DNA from: Curtobacterium sp. MCJR17_020
GTDB lineage: Bacteria > Actinomycetota > Actinomycetes > Actinomycetales > Microbacteriaceae
Direction: 5' to 3'
Assembly: GCF_003234365.2 (NCBI RefSeq)
Contig: NZ_CP126260.1
Location: forward strand, 3,348,001-3,412,000
DNA: 64,000 nt
The notes under the pieces were generated by a model. It saw nothing but the letters and a program-made list of their open reading frames with translations, did no database searches and had not been told where the DNA came from. Position numbers and translations under genes: made by a program. This document shows, piece after piece, positions 34,310 through 42,574 of this stretch; positions within the stretch are counted from its first letter, which is position 1, and every line of letters begins with the position of its first letter.

Positions 34310-35761
34310 ATGTCCCGACGCATCCCCGTGTGGCTCGCGATCGCCGCCGCATCCCTCCCGATGTTCATGGCGACGCTCGACAACCTCGTCGTCACCAGCG
34401 CACTCCCCGCCGTGCACGCCGACCTCGGCGCCTCGGTCGAGGAGCTGCAGTGGATCACCAACGCCTACACGCTCGCCTTCGCCGCCCTGATGCTGCTGGC
34501 CGTCGGCCTCGGCGACCGCATCGGCCGCCGCCACCTGTTCATCGCCGGCATCGGCGTCTTCACCGTCTCGTCGGCCTTCGCGGCGATGAGCACCGACCCG
34601 ACCGCCCTCATCGTCTGGCGCGCGGTCGAGGGGGCCGGCGCCGCGGCGATCATGCCCCTGTCGCTGACCCTGCTCGTCGGCAGCGTCCCGGACCGCCTGC
34701 GCACCGTGGGCATCGGCGTCTGGGGCGGTGTCTCCGGCCTCGGTGTCGCACTCGGCCCGCTCATCGGCGGAGCCGTCGTCGAGAACTGGAGCTGGGAGGC
34801 GATCTTCTGGCTCAACGTCCCCGTCGGCGTGATCGCGATCCCGCTCGCCCTGTTCGCCCTGCCGAACACCCGTGGTGCCCGGGTCCGGACCGACGTCCTC
34901 GGCGTCGTGTTCGCGGGCCTCGGGGTGCTCGGCGTCGTGTTCGGCATCGTCCGCGGCAACGACGCGGGCTGGACGAGCACCGACGTGCTGGTCGGCCTCA
35001 TCGGTGGCGGTGCACTGCTCGTCGCGTTCGTCGTCCGCCAGGCCACGACGGCTGCACCGCTCCTGCCGCTCCGGTTCTTCCGCGACCGCAGCTTCACCCT
35101 CGCCAACCTCGTCGCCATGACGTTCTCGTTCGGCGCCTTCGGGTCGGTCTTCATCCTGATCCAGTTCCTGCAGGTGGTGCAGGGCCGGTCACCGCTCGAG
35201 GCCGGCGTCTGGACGATGCCGTGGACGCTCGCACCGATGGTCGTCGCGCCGCTCGCCGGGATCATCGCACCACGGGTCGGCACCCGGGTGCTCATCGCCG
35301 GCGGCATGGCGTTCCTGTCCGCCGGACTGTTCTGGATCGCCGCCACGATGTCCGCCGACGTCACCTTCACCGGCCTCCTGCCCGGCTTCCTGCTCGCCGG
35401 CATCGGCATGGGCGCCGTGTTCGGGCCAATCTCGACCGCGGTGCTCGCGCGGATGCCGCAGGACGACCACGCGAAGGCCTCCGGCGCGAACTCCACCCTG
35501 CGCGAGATCGGCGTCGCGCTCGGCATCGCGGTGCTCACCGCCGTGTTCACCGGTGCCGGCGGCCAGCTCACGCCCAGCGGCTACGTCGACGCGGCACAGC
35601 CCGCCGTGCTGGTCGGAGCGGCCGTCGTCGCAGCCTCGGCACTCGTCGCCGTGTTCCTGCCGGCAGGTCGCGGATCCCACGTCCCCGACGTGGTCGCCGA
35701 TGACGACCTGGGCCCACGCCGCCGGTTCCGGGTCGACGCGCCAGCGGCGAGCCGGCCGTGA
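34310..35761 (+). CDS. MFS drug transporter, DHA2 (14-TM) type
   Basis: 483 residues with 14 hydrophobic segments. Motif A-like GLGDRIGRRHLF after TM2, motif C-like GVSGLGVALGPLIGG in TM5, and the TM1 signature MFMATLDNLVVTSALPAVHADLG, all typical of DHA2 drug:proton antiporters. ATG 34310 follows GGAG. The last 18 codons and the stop lie inside a 69-bp dispersed repeat, so the C-terminal tail (DLGPRRRFRVDAPAASRP) may be an insertion product. Probably induced when its ligand releases the divergent TetR protein. Confidence 0.92.
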   Translation: MSRRIPVWLAIAAASLPMFMATLDNLVVTSALPAVHADLGASVEELQWITNAYTLAFAALMLLAVGLGDRIGRRHLFIAGIGVFTVSSAFAAMSTDPTALIVWRAVEGAGAAAIMPLSLTLLVGSVPDRLRTVGIGVWGGVSGLGVALGPLIGGAVVENWSWEAIFWLNVPVGVIAIPLALFALPNTRGARVRTDVLGVVFAGLGVLGVVFGIVRGNDAGWTSTDVLVGLIGGGALLVAFVVRQATTAAPLLPLRFFRDRSFTLANLVAMTFSFGAFGSVFILIQFLQVVQGRSPLEAGVWTMPWTLAPMVVAPLAGIIAPRVGTRVLIAGGMAFLSAGLFWIAATMSADVTFTGLLPGFLLAGIGMGAVFGPISTAVLARMPQDDHAKASGANSTLREIGVALGIAVLTAVFTGAGGQLTPSGYVDAAQPAVLVGAAVVAASALVAVFLPAGRGSHVPDVVADDDLGPRRRFRVDAPAASRP

Positions 35762-35775
35762 CGGTGGGGAGAGGC
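35707..35775 (+). repeat. 69-bp dispersed repeat, copy A
   Basis: Near-identical (65 of 69 bases) to the reverse complement of 43231-43299. It spans the 3' end and stop codon of the MFS gene. The ends CCCACG...CGGTGGG can pair imperfectly, as in REP-type elements. Confidence 0.8.
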
Positions 35776-35827
35776 CCGGCCCACGCCCGCCGTCCCGGCT
35801 CCCGTCGCGTAGTCGCCCGGTCTGGTC

Positions 35828-36604
35828 CTAGGCGTGGACGCGGGAGAGGAACTCGACCAGCGCCGGGTGCTGCGGGGCGTCGAGGACCTCGGCGGGGACG
35901 CCCTGCTCGACGACCTCTCCCCGGTGCAGGAACACGATCCGGTCGGCCACGTTCCGCGCGAAGTGCATCTCGTGCGTGGTCATCAGGATCGTCGAGCCCT
36001 GCCGCTTCAGCTCGGTGACCAGGTCGAGCACCTCGCCGACGAGCTGGGGGTCGAGGGCGCTCGTGACCTCGTCGAGCAGCAGGAGCTCGGGGTCGGACGC
36101 GATCGCCCGGACGATGGCCACACGCTGCTGCTGGCCGCCGGAGAGCCGGTCCGGGTAGGCGTCGGCGAACTCCGCCAGCCCGATCCGTTCGAGCAGCCGA
36201 CGCGCGGTCGCCTCCGCCTCGGCCCGGCCGACGCCGTGCACCTGCCGCGAGGCGAGTGTCACGTTGTCGAGCACGCGCATGTGCGGGAACAGGTTGAACT
36301 GCTGGAAGACCACGCCGATCCGCGCCCGGACGCCGTCGACGGCGATGCGGGGATCGGCGATGTCGGTCCCCTGCAGCAGGATCTCGCCGTCGTCGATGCC
36401 CTCGAGCAGGTTCACCGTCTTGAGCAGGGTCGACTTGCCCGAGCCGGACGCCCCGATGACGCAGATGACCTCGTGGCGGTGCAGCGTGAGGTCGATGCCG
36501 CGCAGGACCTCGTGCTCGCCGAAGGCCTTGCGCAACCCGCGCAGTTCGAGGACCGGAGCGTCCGCATCCGACGCACCACGGGCCTCCTGGCAGCCCTCGC
36601 TCAT
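35828..36604 (-). CDS. amino-acid ABC transporter ATP-binding protein
   Basis: 258 residues, GlnQ/HisP-like. Walker A GASGSGKST (about 51-59), Q-loop FQQFNLFPHM, signature LSGGQQQR, Walker B LLLLDEVTSALD, and the switch histidine in TTHEM. Overlaps the upstream permease gene by 4 bases (ATGA). Third gene of a three-gene polar amino-acid importer. Confidence 0.95.
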   Translation of the reverse strand: MSEGCQEARGASDADAPVLELRGLRKAFGEHEVLRGIDLTLHRHEVICVIGASGSGKSTLLKTVNLLEGIDDGEILLQGTDIADPRIAVDGVRARIGVVFQQFNLFPHMRVLDNVTLASRQVHGVGRAEAEATARRLLERIGLAEFADAYPDRLSGGQQQRVAIVRAIASDPELLLLDEVTSALDPQLVGEVLDLVTELKRQGSTILMTTHEMHFARNVADRIVFLHRGEVVEQGVPAEVLDAPQHPALVEFLSRVHA

Positions 36605-37479
36605 ACGGTGCCTCCGATCTGCTCGCGCCGCTGCTGGCGGCGCGCGATCGTGTCCGTGACGCGGATCAGCGGCAGGCTGATCACCACGAACAGCAGCCCC
36701 GCGACGAAGTACGGCGTGAAGTTGTAGGTCTCCGCCTGCGCGATCTGCGCCGAACGGACCGCGTCGACGGCGCCGAGGATCGACACCAGGCCGACGTCCT
36801 TCTGCATCGAGACGAAGTCGTTCATCAGTGCCGGCGTGACCTTGCGGATCGCCTGCGGCAGCACCACGAGCCGCAGCGTCTTGGCGTGCGAGAGCCCGAG
36901 CGACCGCGCGGCCAGACGCTGCGAGGGGTGCACGGCCTCCATGCCGGCCCGCAGGACCTCGGCGATGTACGACGAGTACGTCAGGACGATCGCGATGGTG
37001 CCCCAGACCTCAGCGGGCAGCCGCGGGAACACCCCGAGACCGGGGATCCCGTAGCCGACCAGGTACAGCACGATGATGAGCGGCAGGCCGCGGAACAGGT
37101 CCGTGTAGCCGGTCGCGAGCATCCGCAACGGGAAGAAGACCGGGTTCCGCAGGCCCCGCACCACTGCGAGCAGCGTGCCGAACACGGCGACGCCGATGGC
37201 ACTGAAGAACAGGATCCGGACGTTCAGCCAGAGGCCCAGCAGGATGTCCGGGAACGTGTCGATCGCGGTCTGCGGGTCGAAGAATGACTGCTGGACCGCT
37301 GCCCAGCCGGGGGTGTTCACGACACCGAAGTAGGCGATCGCGATCACCACGAGCGTCGACACCACCGACACCACGATCGACCGGCGTCCGCGCTGCCGGC
37401 GGTAGAGCCGCCGCTCGGCCTCGACCTGGCTCGGCGCGGCTGCGGCGACCGGGGTACCGGCGCCTGCTGGCACGGTCAT
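36601..37479 (-). CDS. amino-acid ABC transporter permease
   Basis: 292 residues, His/Glu/Gln/Arg/opine permease type. A cytoplasmic N-terminus is followed by a TM helix (about 35-55) and the five-TM permease core with the EAA-like segment EVLRAGMEAVHPSQRLAARSLGLS. One permease only, so the channel is probably a homodimer. The substrate-binding gene is 4 bp upstream. Confidence 0.93.
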   Translation of the reverse strand: MTVPAGAGTPVAAAAPSQVEAERRLYRRQRGRRSIVVSVVSTLVVIAIAYFGVVNTPGWAAVQQSFFDPQTAIDTFPDILLGLWLNVRILFFSAIGVAVFGTLLAVVRGLRNPVFFPLRMLATGYTDLFRGLPLIIVLYLVGYGIPGLGVFPRLPAEVWGTIAIVLTYSSYIAEVLRAGMEAVHPSQRLAARSLGLSHAKTLRLVVLPQAIRKVTPALMNDFVSMQKDVGLVSILGAVDAVRSAQIAQAETYNFTPYFVAGLLFVVISLPLIRVTDTIARRQQRREQIGGTV

Positions 37480-37483
37480 GCGG

Positions 37484-38305
37484 TTACTTCAGGACCGGGG
37501 TGTTGGTCTCCGAGGAGAGCCACTTGGTCTGCAGGTCCTCGAGCGTGCCGTCGTCCTTGAGCGTCTTGAGCGCCTTGTCGACCTTGCTCGTGAGTTCCGA
37601 GCCCTTCGGCAGGACGAAGCCGAACTGGTCGCCCTTGCCGTCCGACGGGAACTGCGCCGACACCGTGCCGTCGTCGAGCTGCGCTGCCGCCATGTAGAAC
37701 GCCGTCGGCAGGTCGGTGACGATCGCGTCGATCTGGCCCGACTTGAGCGCCAGGACGGCGTCGTCGTTCGAGTTGAAGACCTGCGGGGTGATCCCCAGCA
37801 CGCTCTTCACGCTGGCGATCGACGTGGACCCGGTGGCGACGCCGATCGCATCCTGCTTGAGCGCGGCGATGCTCGTGTCGTCGACGGCCTTCGAGGTGCT
37901 GGTGGTCACCACGGCCTGCGTGGTCGTGTAGTACGCGCTCGACATGTCGACGGCCTTCTTGCGCTTGGCGTCGATCGAGAACTGCTGGACGTTGAGGTCC
38001 CAGTCCTTCGGACCCGGTGCGATCGCGCTGTCGAAGGTGCTGCGCTTCCACACGACGTCGGACTTGCTGTAGCCCATCTCCTTCGCGACCGCGTAGGCCA
38101 CGGCGGACTCGAAGCCCTTGCCGGACTCCGGCTTGTTGTCCTCGATCCACGGCGAGTACGCCGGCTCACCGGTGGCGATCGTCAGCTTGCCGTCGGTGAC
38201 GGTGCCGTCTTCGTTGCTGCCGCTGCCGGCGGCGCACGACGTCAGGGCGAGGGCGGCGACCGCGGCTGTTGCGACGGCGAGGGTGAAGCGGAGGGATCGG
38301 GTCAC
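37484..38305 (-). CDS. amino-acid ABC transporter substrate-binding lipoprotein
   Basis: 273 residues, SBP_bac_3 fold. Signal peptide with lipobox LTSC near residue 24, then GKLTIATGEPAYSPWIEDNK, GFESAVAYAVAKEMG and AIVTDLPTAFYMA, the usual two-lobe pattern. First gene of the importer operon. The ligand is not certain; the family binds polar or basic amino acids. Confidence 0.92.
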   Translation of the reverse strand: MTRSLRFTLAVATAAVAALALTSCAAGSGSNEDGTVTDGKLTIATGEPAYSPWIEDNKPESGKGFESAVAYAVAKEMGYSKSDVVWKRSTFDSAIAPGPKDWDLNVQQFSIDAKRKKAVDMSSAYYTTTQAVVTTSTSKAVDDTSIAALKQDAIGVATGSTSIASVKSVLGITPQVFNSNDDAVLALKSGQIDAIVTDLPTAFYMAAAQLDDGTVSAQFPSDGKGDQFGFVLPKGSELTSKVDKALKTLKDDGTLEDLQTKWLSSETNTPVLK

Positions 38306-38776
38306 GGTCGGGCCTTCGTGCGAGGGGGTGGGGGCAGGTGGAAGTGTACTTCGCGGTGGGATACCAACGCGACTCCTGGCGTCTCACGCGACCCGGTCCC
38401 GTGTCACACACCAGTCGACGGGTCGACGTCGGGCCGGTAATCTGGCGAAGCGGGCTGAACCGAGCGCATGCTCGGCTGAGGTCTGAGATCAAGGGGCGCC
38501 CCACCACGGGGTGCCCCCTTTCTGCGCTCTGGACGCCCTCCGCCCGCTCTGTCCCGCAGACCGACGACACCCTCGCGCCGAGCGCACCAGGCGATCCGCC
38601 GAGATTTGCAGTCACAGCCGGTCGCGCATCAGCCTCCGATGCCGACCCAACGTCGACGACGCGGGAGGTCACGGCAACGACTTCTCGTCCGGCCAGGAGA
38701 CGGGTTGCCGAGATCGCTGTCGCTGTGCAGTATGTGTTCATCCGGTAACACTTCACCGGCTACCCAAGGGTGAGAG
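38306..38776. other. 471-bp intergenic region with a possible small RNA
   Basis: Between the divergent ABC importer and the secreted-protein gene. No convincing ORF. It holds a promoter-like pair, a 6-bp stem-loop and a GC-rich hairpin ending in TTT (described separately). The last 70 bases before 38777 are noticeably AT-richer and presumably contain the trio promoter. Confidence 0.5.
38450..38523 (+). ncRNA. candidate small RNA or orphan attenuator
   Basis: TCGACG (38415-38420) and TAATCT (38438-38443) are spaced by 17 bp and would start a transcript near 38450. It would fold a CCGAGC/GCTCGG stem (38460-38475) and end at a GC-rich hairpin, 38491-38520, followed by TTTCT. No plus-strand gene lies upstream that this terminator could serve. 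Family not recognised. Confidence 0.35.
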
Positions 38777-39268
38777 ATGACCAAGAAGAACACATTTTCT
38801 GCTGTCCTCGTGTCGACCGCAGTCGCGGCTTCAGTGCTGGCACCCGCCGTCCCGGCGCATGCAAGCAGTGAACGCCTACGGACCTCGATCCCGCCACACG
38901 TCGTGGTCGATGGGAGCTTTGATCCCGACAGTGAGGTCGTGATGGTCGGCGACGGCCCCACGACCCAGTCCGGTAACTGCAAGGACCGCGCCTTCACGGT
39001 GCTACCGGTCATGGGCCAGTCCGTCAACGGCTGCAACGTGATCGGCTGGAACGCCGCAGCGCGGGCCCCCTACAAGTGGTACAAGCACATGGGTACCACC
39101 AACCCCTGCATCTGGGGCAAAGGGTTCAACTCCAAGCACGCACCCACCTGGACGGCGATCGGCTGTGGCTCGGGGCAGACGAAGACCGTTCCGTGGGGCA
39201 ATGTTGCCGGCACCAAGAAGATGAAGGGGCTCACCGCGGTCGGCTGGGCCGGCGTGCAGTGGCAGTGA
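38777..39268 (+). CDS. secreted four-cysteine protein of unknown function
   Basis: 163 residues with a clear Sec signal peptide (MTKKNTFSAVLVSTAVAAS, cleavage near AHA, residue 29). The mature protein has four cysteines (GNCKDR, NGCNVI, NPCIWG, IGCGSG), enough for two disulfides, many Trp/Gly/Lys residues, and ends GWAGVQWQ. An AAGGGTGAGAG ribosome site precedes the ATG. Third-position GC is visibly lower than in neighbours, suggesting transfer. First of three overlapping genes. It could be a secreted toxin, bacteriocin or wall-binding protein; nothing in the sequence decides. Confidence 0.75.
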   Translation: MTKKNTFSAVLVSTAVAASVLAPAVPAHASSERLRTSIPPHVVVDGSFDPDSEVVMVGDGPTTQSGNCKDRAFTVLPVMGQSVNGCNVIGWNAAARAPYKWYKHMGTTNPCIWGKGFNSKHAPTWTAIGCGSGQTKTVPWGNVAGTKKMKGLTAVGWAGVQWQ

Positions 39269-40044
39269 CACGGCACAGCATGCGGCGACGCGGGCTCGGG
39301 GTCATCGCCTCGAGCTGCGTCGCCGCAGCTCTTCTGTCGGGTTGCGCATCCGGCGAACTTCGAGCGGCTCCTTCCGGCCCGGCGTCCCGGCCCGACGAGC
39401 CTGCGCTCGACGTGGCTTCGATGCAGTCAATCGCTGATCAGCTCCGCGATTCCGTGCCGTGCGAAGACGCCGACGCGTTGCTCGATGACCTTTCCTTCTG
39501 GGACGCAATGCGGGGATTCGATTGCTTCAACGGTGGTGATGCAACGTTCGTCCGCGCCTACGCTCACACCGCGTCCGTTCCTCAGACGCTTGAGGACTGG
39601 GCCGACACGTTCAACGGGGAACGTGCCGTCGCTCGCGGTGAGAACTGGTACGTGATCGGACCACCTGCCATCGTCGCGGCGTTGGACGCTCCTCCAGACG
39701 CGCCGAAGATCGCCGGGGATGCCGGGTCCCCCACGAAGCTGACAGCGGAGCAGGAGTACCTCACCACCTGCACGCAGTTCGTCGCGAGCGAGGGAGAACG
39801 ATACGTGAACCATCCGGGTGAGCGCAACGAGACAGCGGCCCAGTACGACAGGTTGTTCCCAGCCGTCACTGCCGAAGTGCACAGAGCAGTCGACAGCCTC
39901 GGCAGGGACCGCATCCGCAAGGTCCCGGACACGGAGCGATGGGCAGCAGCGCTCTCACCGATCGGTCCTCGCCTCAAGGCGAAGTGCGCGACCGCGTACG
40001 AGAAGGTGGCCGCCACCGTGAGTCCAGTCGAGGGAAGCCCGTGA
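39265..40044 (+). CDS. putative lipoprotein, second gene of the trio
   Basis: 259 residues from GTG 39265, which overlaps the TGA of the secreted-protein gene; ATG 39280 five codons later is also possible. Signal peptide MRRRGLGVIASSCVAAALLSGC with a lipobox. The mature part has a VPCEDADALL segment, DCFNGGDATFVRAYAH and NWYVIGPPAIVAAL, with four further cysteines. Lower GC3 than the surroundings. No family recognised; extracytoplasmic partner or immunity factor is a guess from context. Confidence 0.75.
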   Translation: MTRHSMRRRGLGVIASSCVAAALLSGCASGELRAAPSGPASRPDEPALDVASMQSIADQLRDSVPCEDADALLDDLSFWDAMRGFDCFNGGDATFVRAYAHTASVPQTLEDWADTFNGERAVARGENWYVIGPPAIVAALDAPPDAPKIAGDAGSPTKLTAEQEYLTTCTQFVASEGERYVNHPGERNETAAQYDRLFPAVTAEVHRAVDSLGRDRIRKVPDTERWAAALSPIGPRLKAKCATAYEKVAATVSPVEGSP

Positions 40045-40616
40045 CGAGCACGTCCAGGCCTGCTTCGGAGCGCACCGCGGTCGCGACCACCGGAACGATC
40101 GCATCACTCAGCAGCACCGTCCTGTCCGTCGACAACCTGCTCGGCTTCGGTGGCTCCCACCTGTTCGGCTTCGGCGCGACGGCGTTCTTCGTCGCGTTGG
40201 CCTTGCTCGGTGGATCGGCCTGCATGGTGTTCGCAGTGCGTGGACGTGATCTCGCACCCGGCGTCGCCGCCGCATCCGTGGCGGGGTTCGTCGTGACACA
40301 GTCGCCGGCTCTCGGCACCGATCTGTGGCTCCCGCTGTCGACCGCGTTGCACGCGCTCGTGCCGCTGGCGTTCGCGGCCTCCGCGCTCGTCACATGGAGC
40401 AGATCTCCGATGAAGGTGTTGCGCGTGGGGTCGTCGCTCACGGCGATCCTGGCGGTGTCGTGGGCGGTGGGCGGGTTCGTGCCGCTGTGGCTCGAGTTGT
40501 TCCTGGCCCTGCAGGCGGCAACGCTGCTCGCAACCACAGCCCTCATGGCCGGCCCGTTGCTTCCACGTGTTGCTGGCTTCGTGCGCAACATCTGGGACAA
40601 CGCAGCAATCCGCTGA
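40041..40616 (+). CDS. small membrane protein, third gene of the trio
   Basis: 191 residues from GTG 40041, overlapping the preceding TGA by 3 bases. About five hydrophobic segments (about 30-60, 68-95, 100-125, 130-150, 155-180) linked by short loops; starts TSTSRPASERTAV. No transporter motif. The triple overlap argues for stoichiometric production of the three proteins. Confidence 0.75.
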   Translation: MTSTSRPASERTAVATTGTIASLSSTVLSVDNLLGFGGSHLFGFGATAFFVALALLGGSACMVFAVRGRDLAPGVAAASVAGFVVTQSPALGTDLWLPLSTALHALVPLAFAASALVTWSRSPMKVLRVGSSLTAILAVSWAVGGFVPLWLELFLALQAATLLATTALMAGPLLPRVAGFVRNIWDNAAIR

Positions 40617-40658
40617 CCAACCCTCACCACTCGACGCCGCGGTCACGGAAGTGGTACG

Positions 40659-41156
40659 TCAGTCGGCCATCGTGAAGTCCTCGAACGAGAAGCCCGGTGA
40701 CACCAGGCAGCTCAGCAGCACCTCGCCGTCGTTCGGGATCGTCCGCTGCCACACGCCACCGCGCACGAACGCCTGCGCGTCGTTCACCCGGTCGCGACCG
40801 GCGTCGGGCCCGAGGGTGATCCGCGCACCGGGCTCGGGAGCATCGTCGGATCCACCGAGTTCGAGCTCGACGGTGTCCGGACCGTGCCACATCCAGATCT
40901 CGTCGCTCGTCACCCGATGCCAGGCCGAGGCCTCGCCCGGGGGCAGCAGGAAGTGGATCAGGGTCGCGGCGGGGCGGTCCCCCGCGGGCGTCGTCACCGT
41001 GGCCGGCGACGTCCAGGTGCGGACGTACCAACCGCCCTCGGGGTGCGGCTCCATGCCGAGGGCGATGGCGCGCTTCGGCACGTCGAGCCACTCGATCAGT
41101 GCGCCGTCGACGGTGCGACGGGCGGCCATGCCGGGGCGGGGTGCGGTCTCGGTCAT
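40659..41156 (-). CDS. DUF985 cupin protein
   Basis: 165 residues, cupin of the DUF985 (PF06172) family: EPHPEGGWYVRTW, TLIHFLLPPGEASAWHRV, DEIWMWHGPDTVELEL, WQRTIPNDGEVLLSCLVSPGFSFEDF. The beta-barrel and histidines are conserved; function is unknown in the family. ATG 41156 overlaps the amidohydrolase TGA (ATGA). Third gene of the SAHH-like operon. Confidence 0.9.
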   Translation of the reverse strand: MTETAPRPGMAARRTVDGALIEWLDVPKRAIALGMEPHPEGGWYVRTWTSPATVTTPAGDRPAATLIHFLLPPGEASAWHRVTSDEIWMWHGPDTVELELGGSDDAPEPGARITLGPDAGRDRVNDAQAFVRGGVWQRTIPNDGEVLLSCLVSPGFSFEDFTMAD

Positions 41157-42574
41157 GATTCCTCCACAGGGATGACAGGGCGGGCAGGGCGGTCGGGCGA
41201 TGACGTGGGCACGCCGGTCAGTGCTCCGTCGACGGCCCGGACGACCCCGCGGATGACGGTCGCGGACGCACGCCCGGCACCGTCCTCGACGAGCTCGGCG
41301 AGTGCGTCGGGCACGGTCCGGGCGTCGACGTCGAAGACGGCCAGGTCGGCGCGGGCGCCCACGGCGAGGTGGCCGATGCGGTCCGGGCCGACGGCGAGGC
41401 CCATGGCGTGCGCGCCACCGAGGGTCGCGGCAGCCAGGAGCCGCTCGTGCAGGTCCCGGTGCCCGTAGCCCTGGGCGCGGGCGATCCGGTGCAGGGCGGT
41501 GACGTCGGCCATCAGGTCGAGGGACGGCGACGACGACAGCGAGTCGGTGCCGATGGCGATCGGGCTGCCCTCGCGCAGGTAGTCGGCGACGGGCGGCGGG
41601 TCGAGGCCGATGACGGCGTTCGACCGCGGGCACAGGGCGACGGCGGTGCCGCGGGCGCGCAGGAGCGCACGGTCGGCAGCGGTCATGTAGACGCCGTGCG
41701 CGATGTGGCAGTCCGGGCCGAGCACTCCGAGCCGGTCGACGAACGCGGTGGCGCTCGCCCCGAACCCGAGGGCTCGCAGTGCCCGGAACGAGGGCACGTT
41801 CGCCAAGTGCCAGTCGTTGCCGTGGCCGACGCCGTCGACGCCGTCGAGTCCGGGGACCGGTCCGAGGGCGATGCGCTCCCCCTCGAAGGCAGCTTCGCCG
41901 AGGTGCAGGTGCAGCCGGAGTCCGCGCTGCCGGACGATGTCGGGGAGTTCGAGGAGGGGCGCGACCTCGAGCGAGTACGGCGCGTGCGGCGACAGACCGG
42001 CGCCGGGGGTGGTCGGGATCCGGGCGAGCTCGTCGAGCACCTGGTCGCGGCCGTGCGACTGCCACGCGTCGTTCTCCCAGTCCATCACCTCCCAGTAGGC
42101 GATGCCGCCGAGCCCGGCGTCCTCGAGCGCGGTGGAGGCCTCGATGTCGGTGACGATGTCCGCGATGCTCGTGACGCCCGCGCGGATCGAGGCCGCGGCG
42201 CCGGCGGCCGCTTCGGCACGCCAGTCGTGCGGTTCGGCGTAGACCTCGTTGAAGGCGGCCGCCCAGTCCTCGAATCCGTCGTACTGCCGGGTGCCGACAC
42301 TGGCCATGCCGGTGTACTGCAGGTGCGAGTGCGCGTTGACGAGGCCCGGCAGGAGGGCTCCGCGCCACTGCCGTTCGGTGAACGTCGCACCCGAGCCGGC
42401 GAGCTGGTCGACGACCCAGGACCGGTCGCCGACGTGCAGGATGCGGCCGTCCTGCACCGCGACCGCGCCGTCGGCGATCGGCGGCGCGGTCATCGGCACG
42501 ACCACGCGCGCCGAGTGCACGACGACGGAGTGGTCGGCACGCGGGTGCGCGGCGCTCGGGTGCGCGGCGCTCAT
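41153..42574 (-). CDS. amidohydrolase, MTA/SAH-deaminase-like
   Basis: 473 residues, metal-dependent amidohydrolase of the TrzN/MtaD/SAH deaminase group. Metal site NAHSHLQY (about 79-86), RLHLHLGEA (third His), CHIAHGV (fourth His) and GTDSLSS (metal Asp) are all present. The substrate may be a purine nucleoside derivative, given its position between an SAHH-like gene and a cupin gene with ATGA overlaps on both sides. The N-terminus has a duplicated SAAHP peptide from a 15-bp tandem repeat. Guanine or other deaminase activity is not excluded. Confidence 0.85.
   Translation of the reverse strand: MSAAHPSAAHPRADHSVVVHSARVVVPMTAPPIADGAVAVQDGRILHVGDRSWVVDQLAGSGATFTERQWRGALLPGLVNAHSHLQYTGMASVGTRQYDGFEDWAAAFNEVYAEPHDWRAEAAAGAAASIRAGVTSIADIVTDIEASTALEDAGLGGIAYWEVMDWENDAWQSHGRDQVLDELARIPTTPGAGLSPHAPYSLEVAPLLELPDIVRQRGLRLHLHLGEAAFEGERIALGPVPGLDGVDGVGHGNDWHLANVPSFRALRALGFGASATAFVDRLGVLGPDCHIAHGVYMTAADRALLRARGTAVALCPRSNAVIGLDPPPVADYLREGSPIAIGTDSLSSSPSLDLMADVTALHRIARAQGYGHRDLHERLLAAATLGGAHAMGLAVGPDRIGHLAVGARADLAVFDVDARTVPDALAELVEDGAGRASATVIRGVVRAVDGALTGVPTSSPDRPARPVIPVEES
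42543..42572. repeat. 15-bp exact tandem duplication
   Basis: GGGTGCGCGGCGCTC occurs twice in a row at the start of the amidohydrolase gene and encodes SAAHPSAAHP after the initiator methionine. Confidence 0.7.

Noticed and set aside
38430..38460. Resemblance of GCCGGTAATCTGGCGAAGCGGG to part of a TPP riboswitch
   Set aside because: The required upstream CUGAGA and GGGGUGC elements are not in order or position, and no thiamine gene follows.
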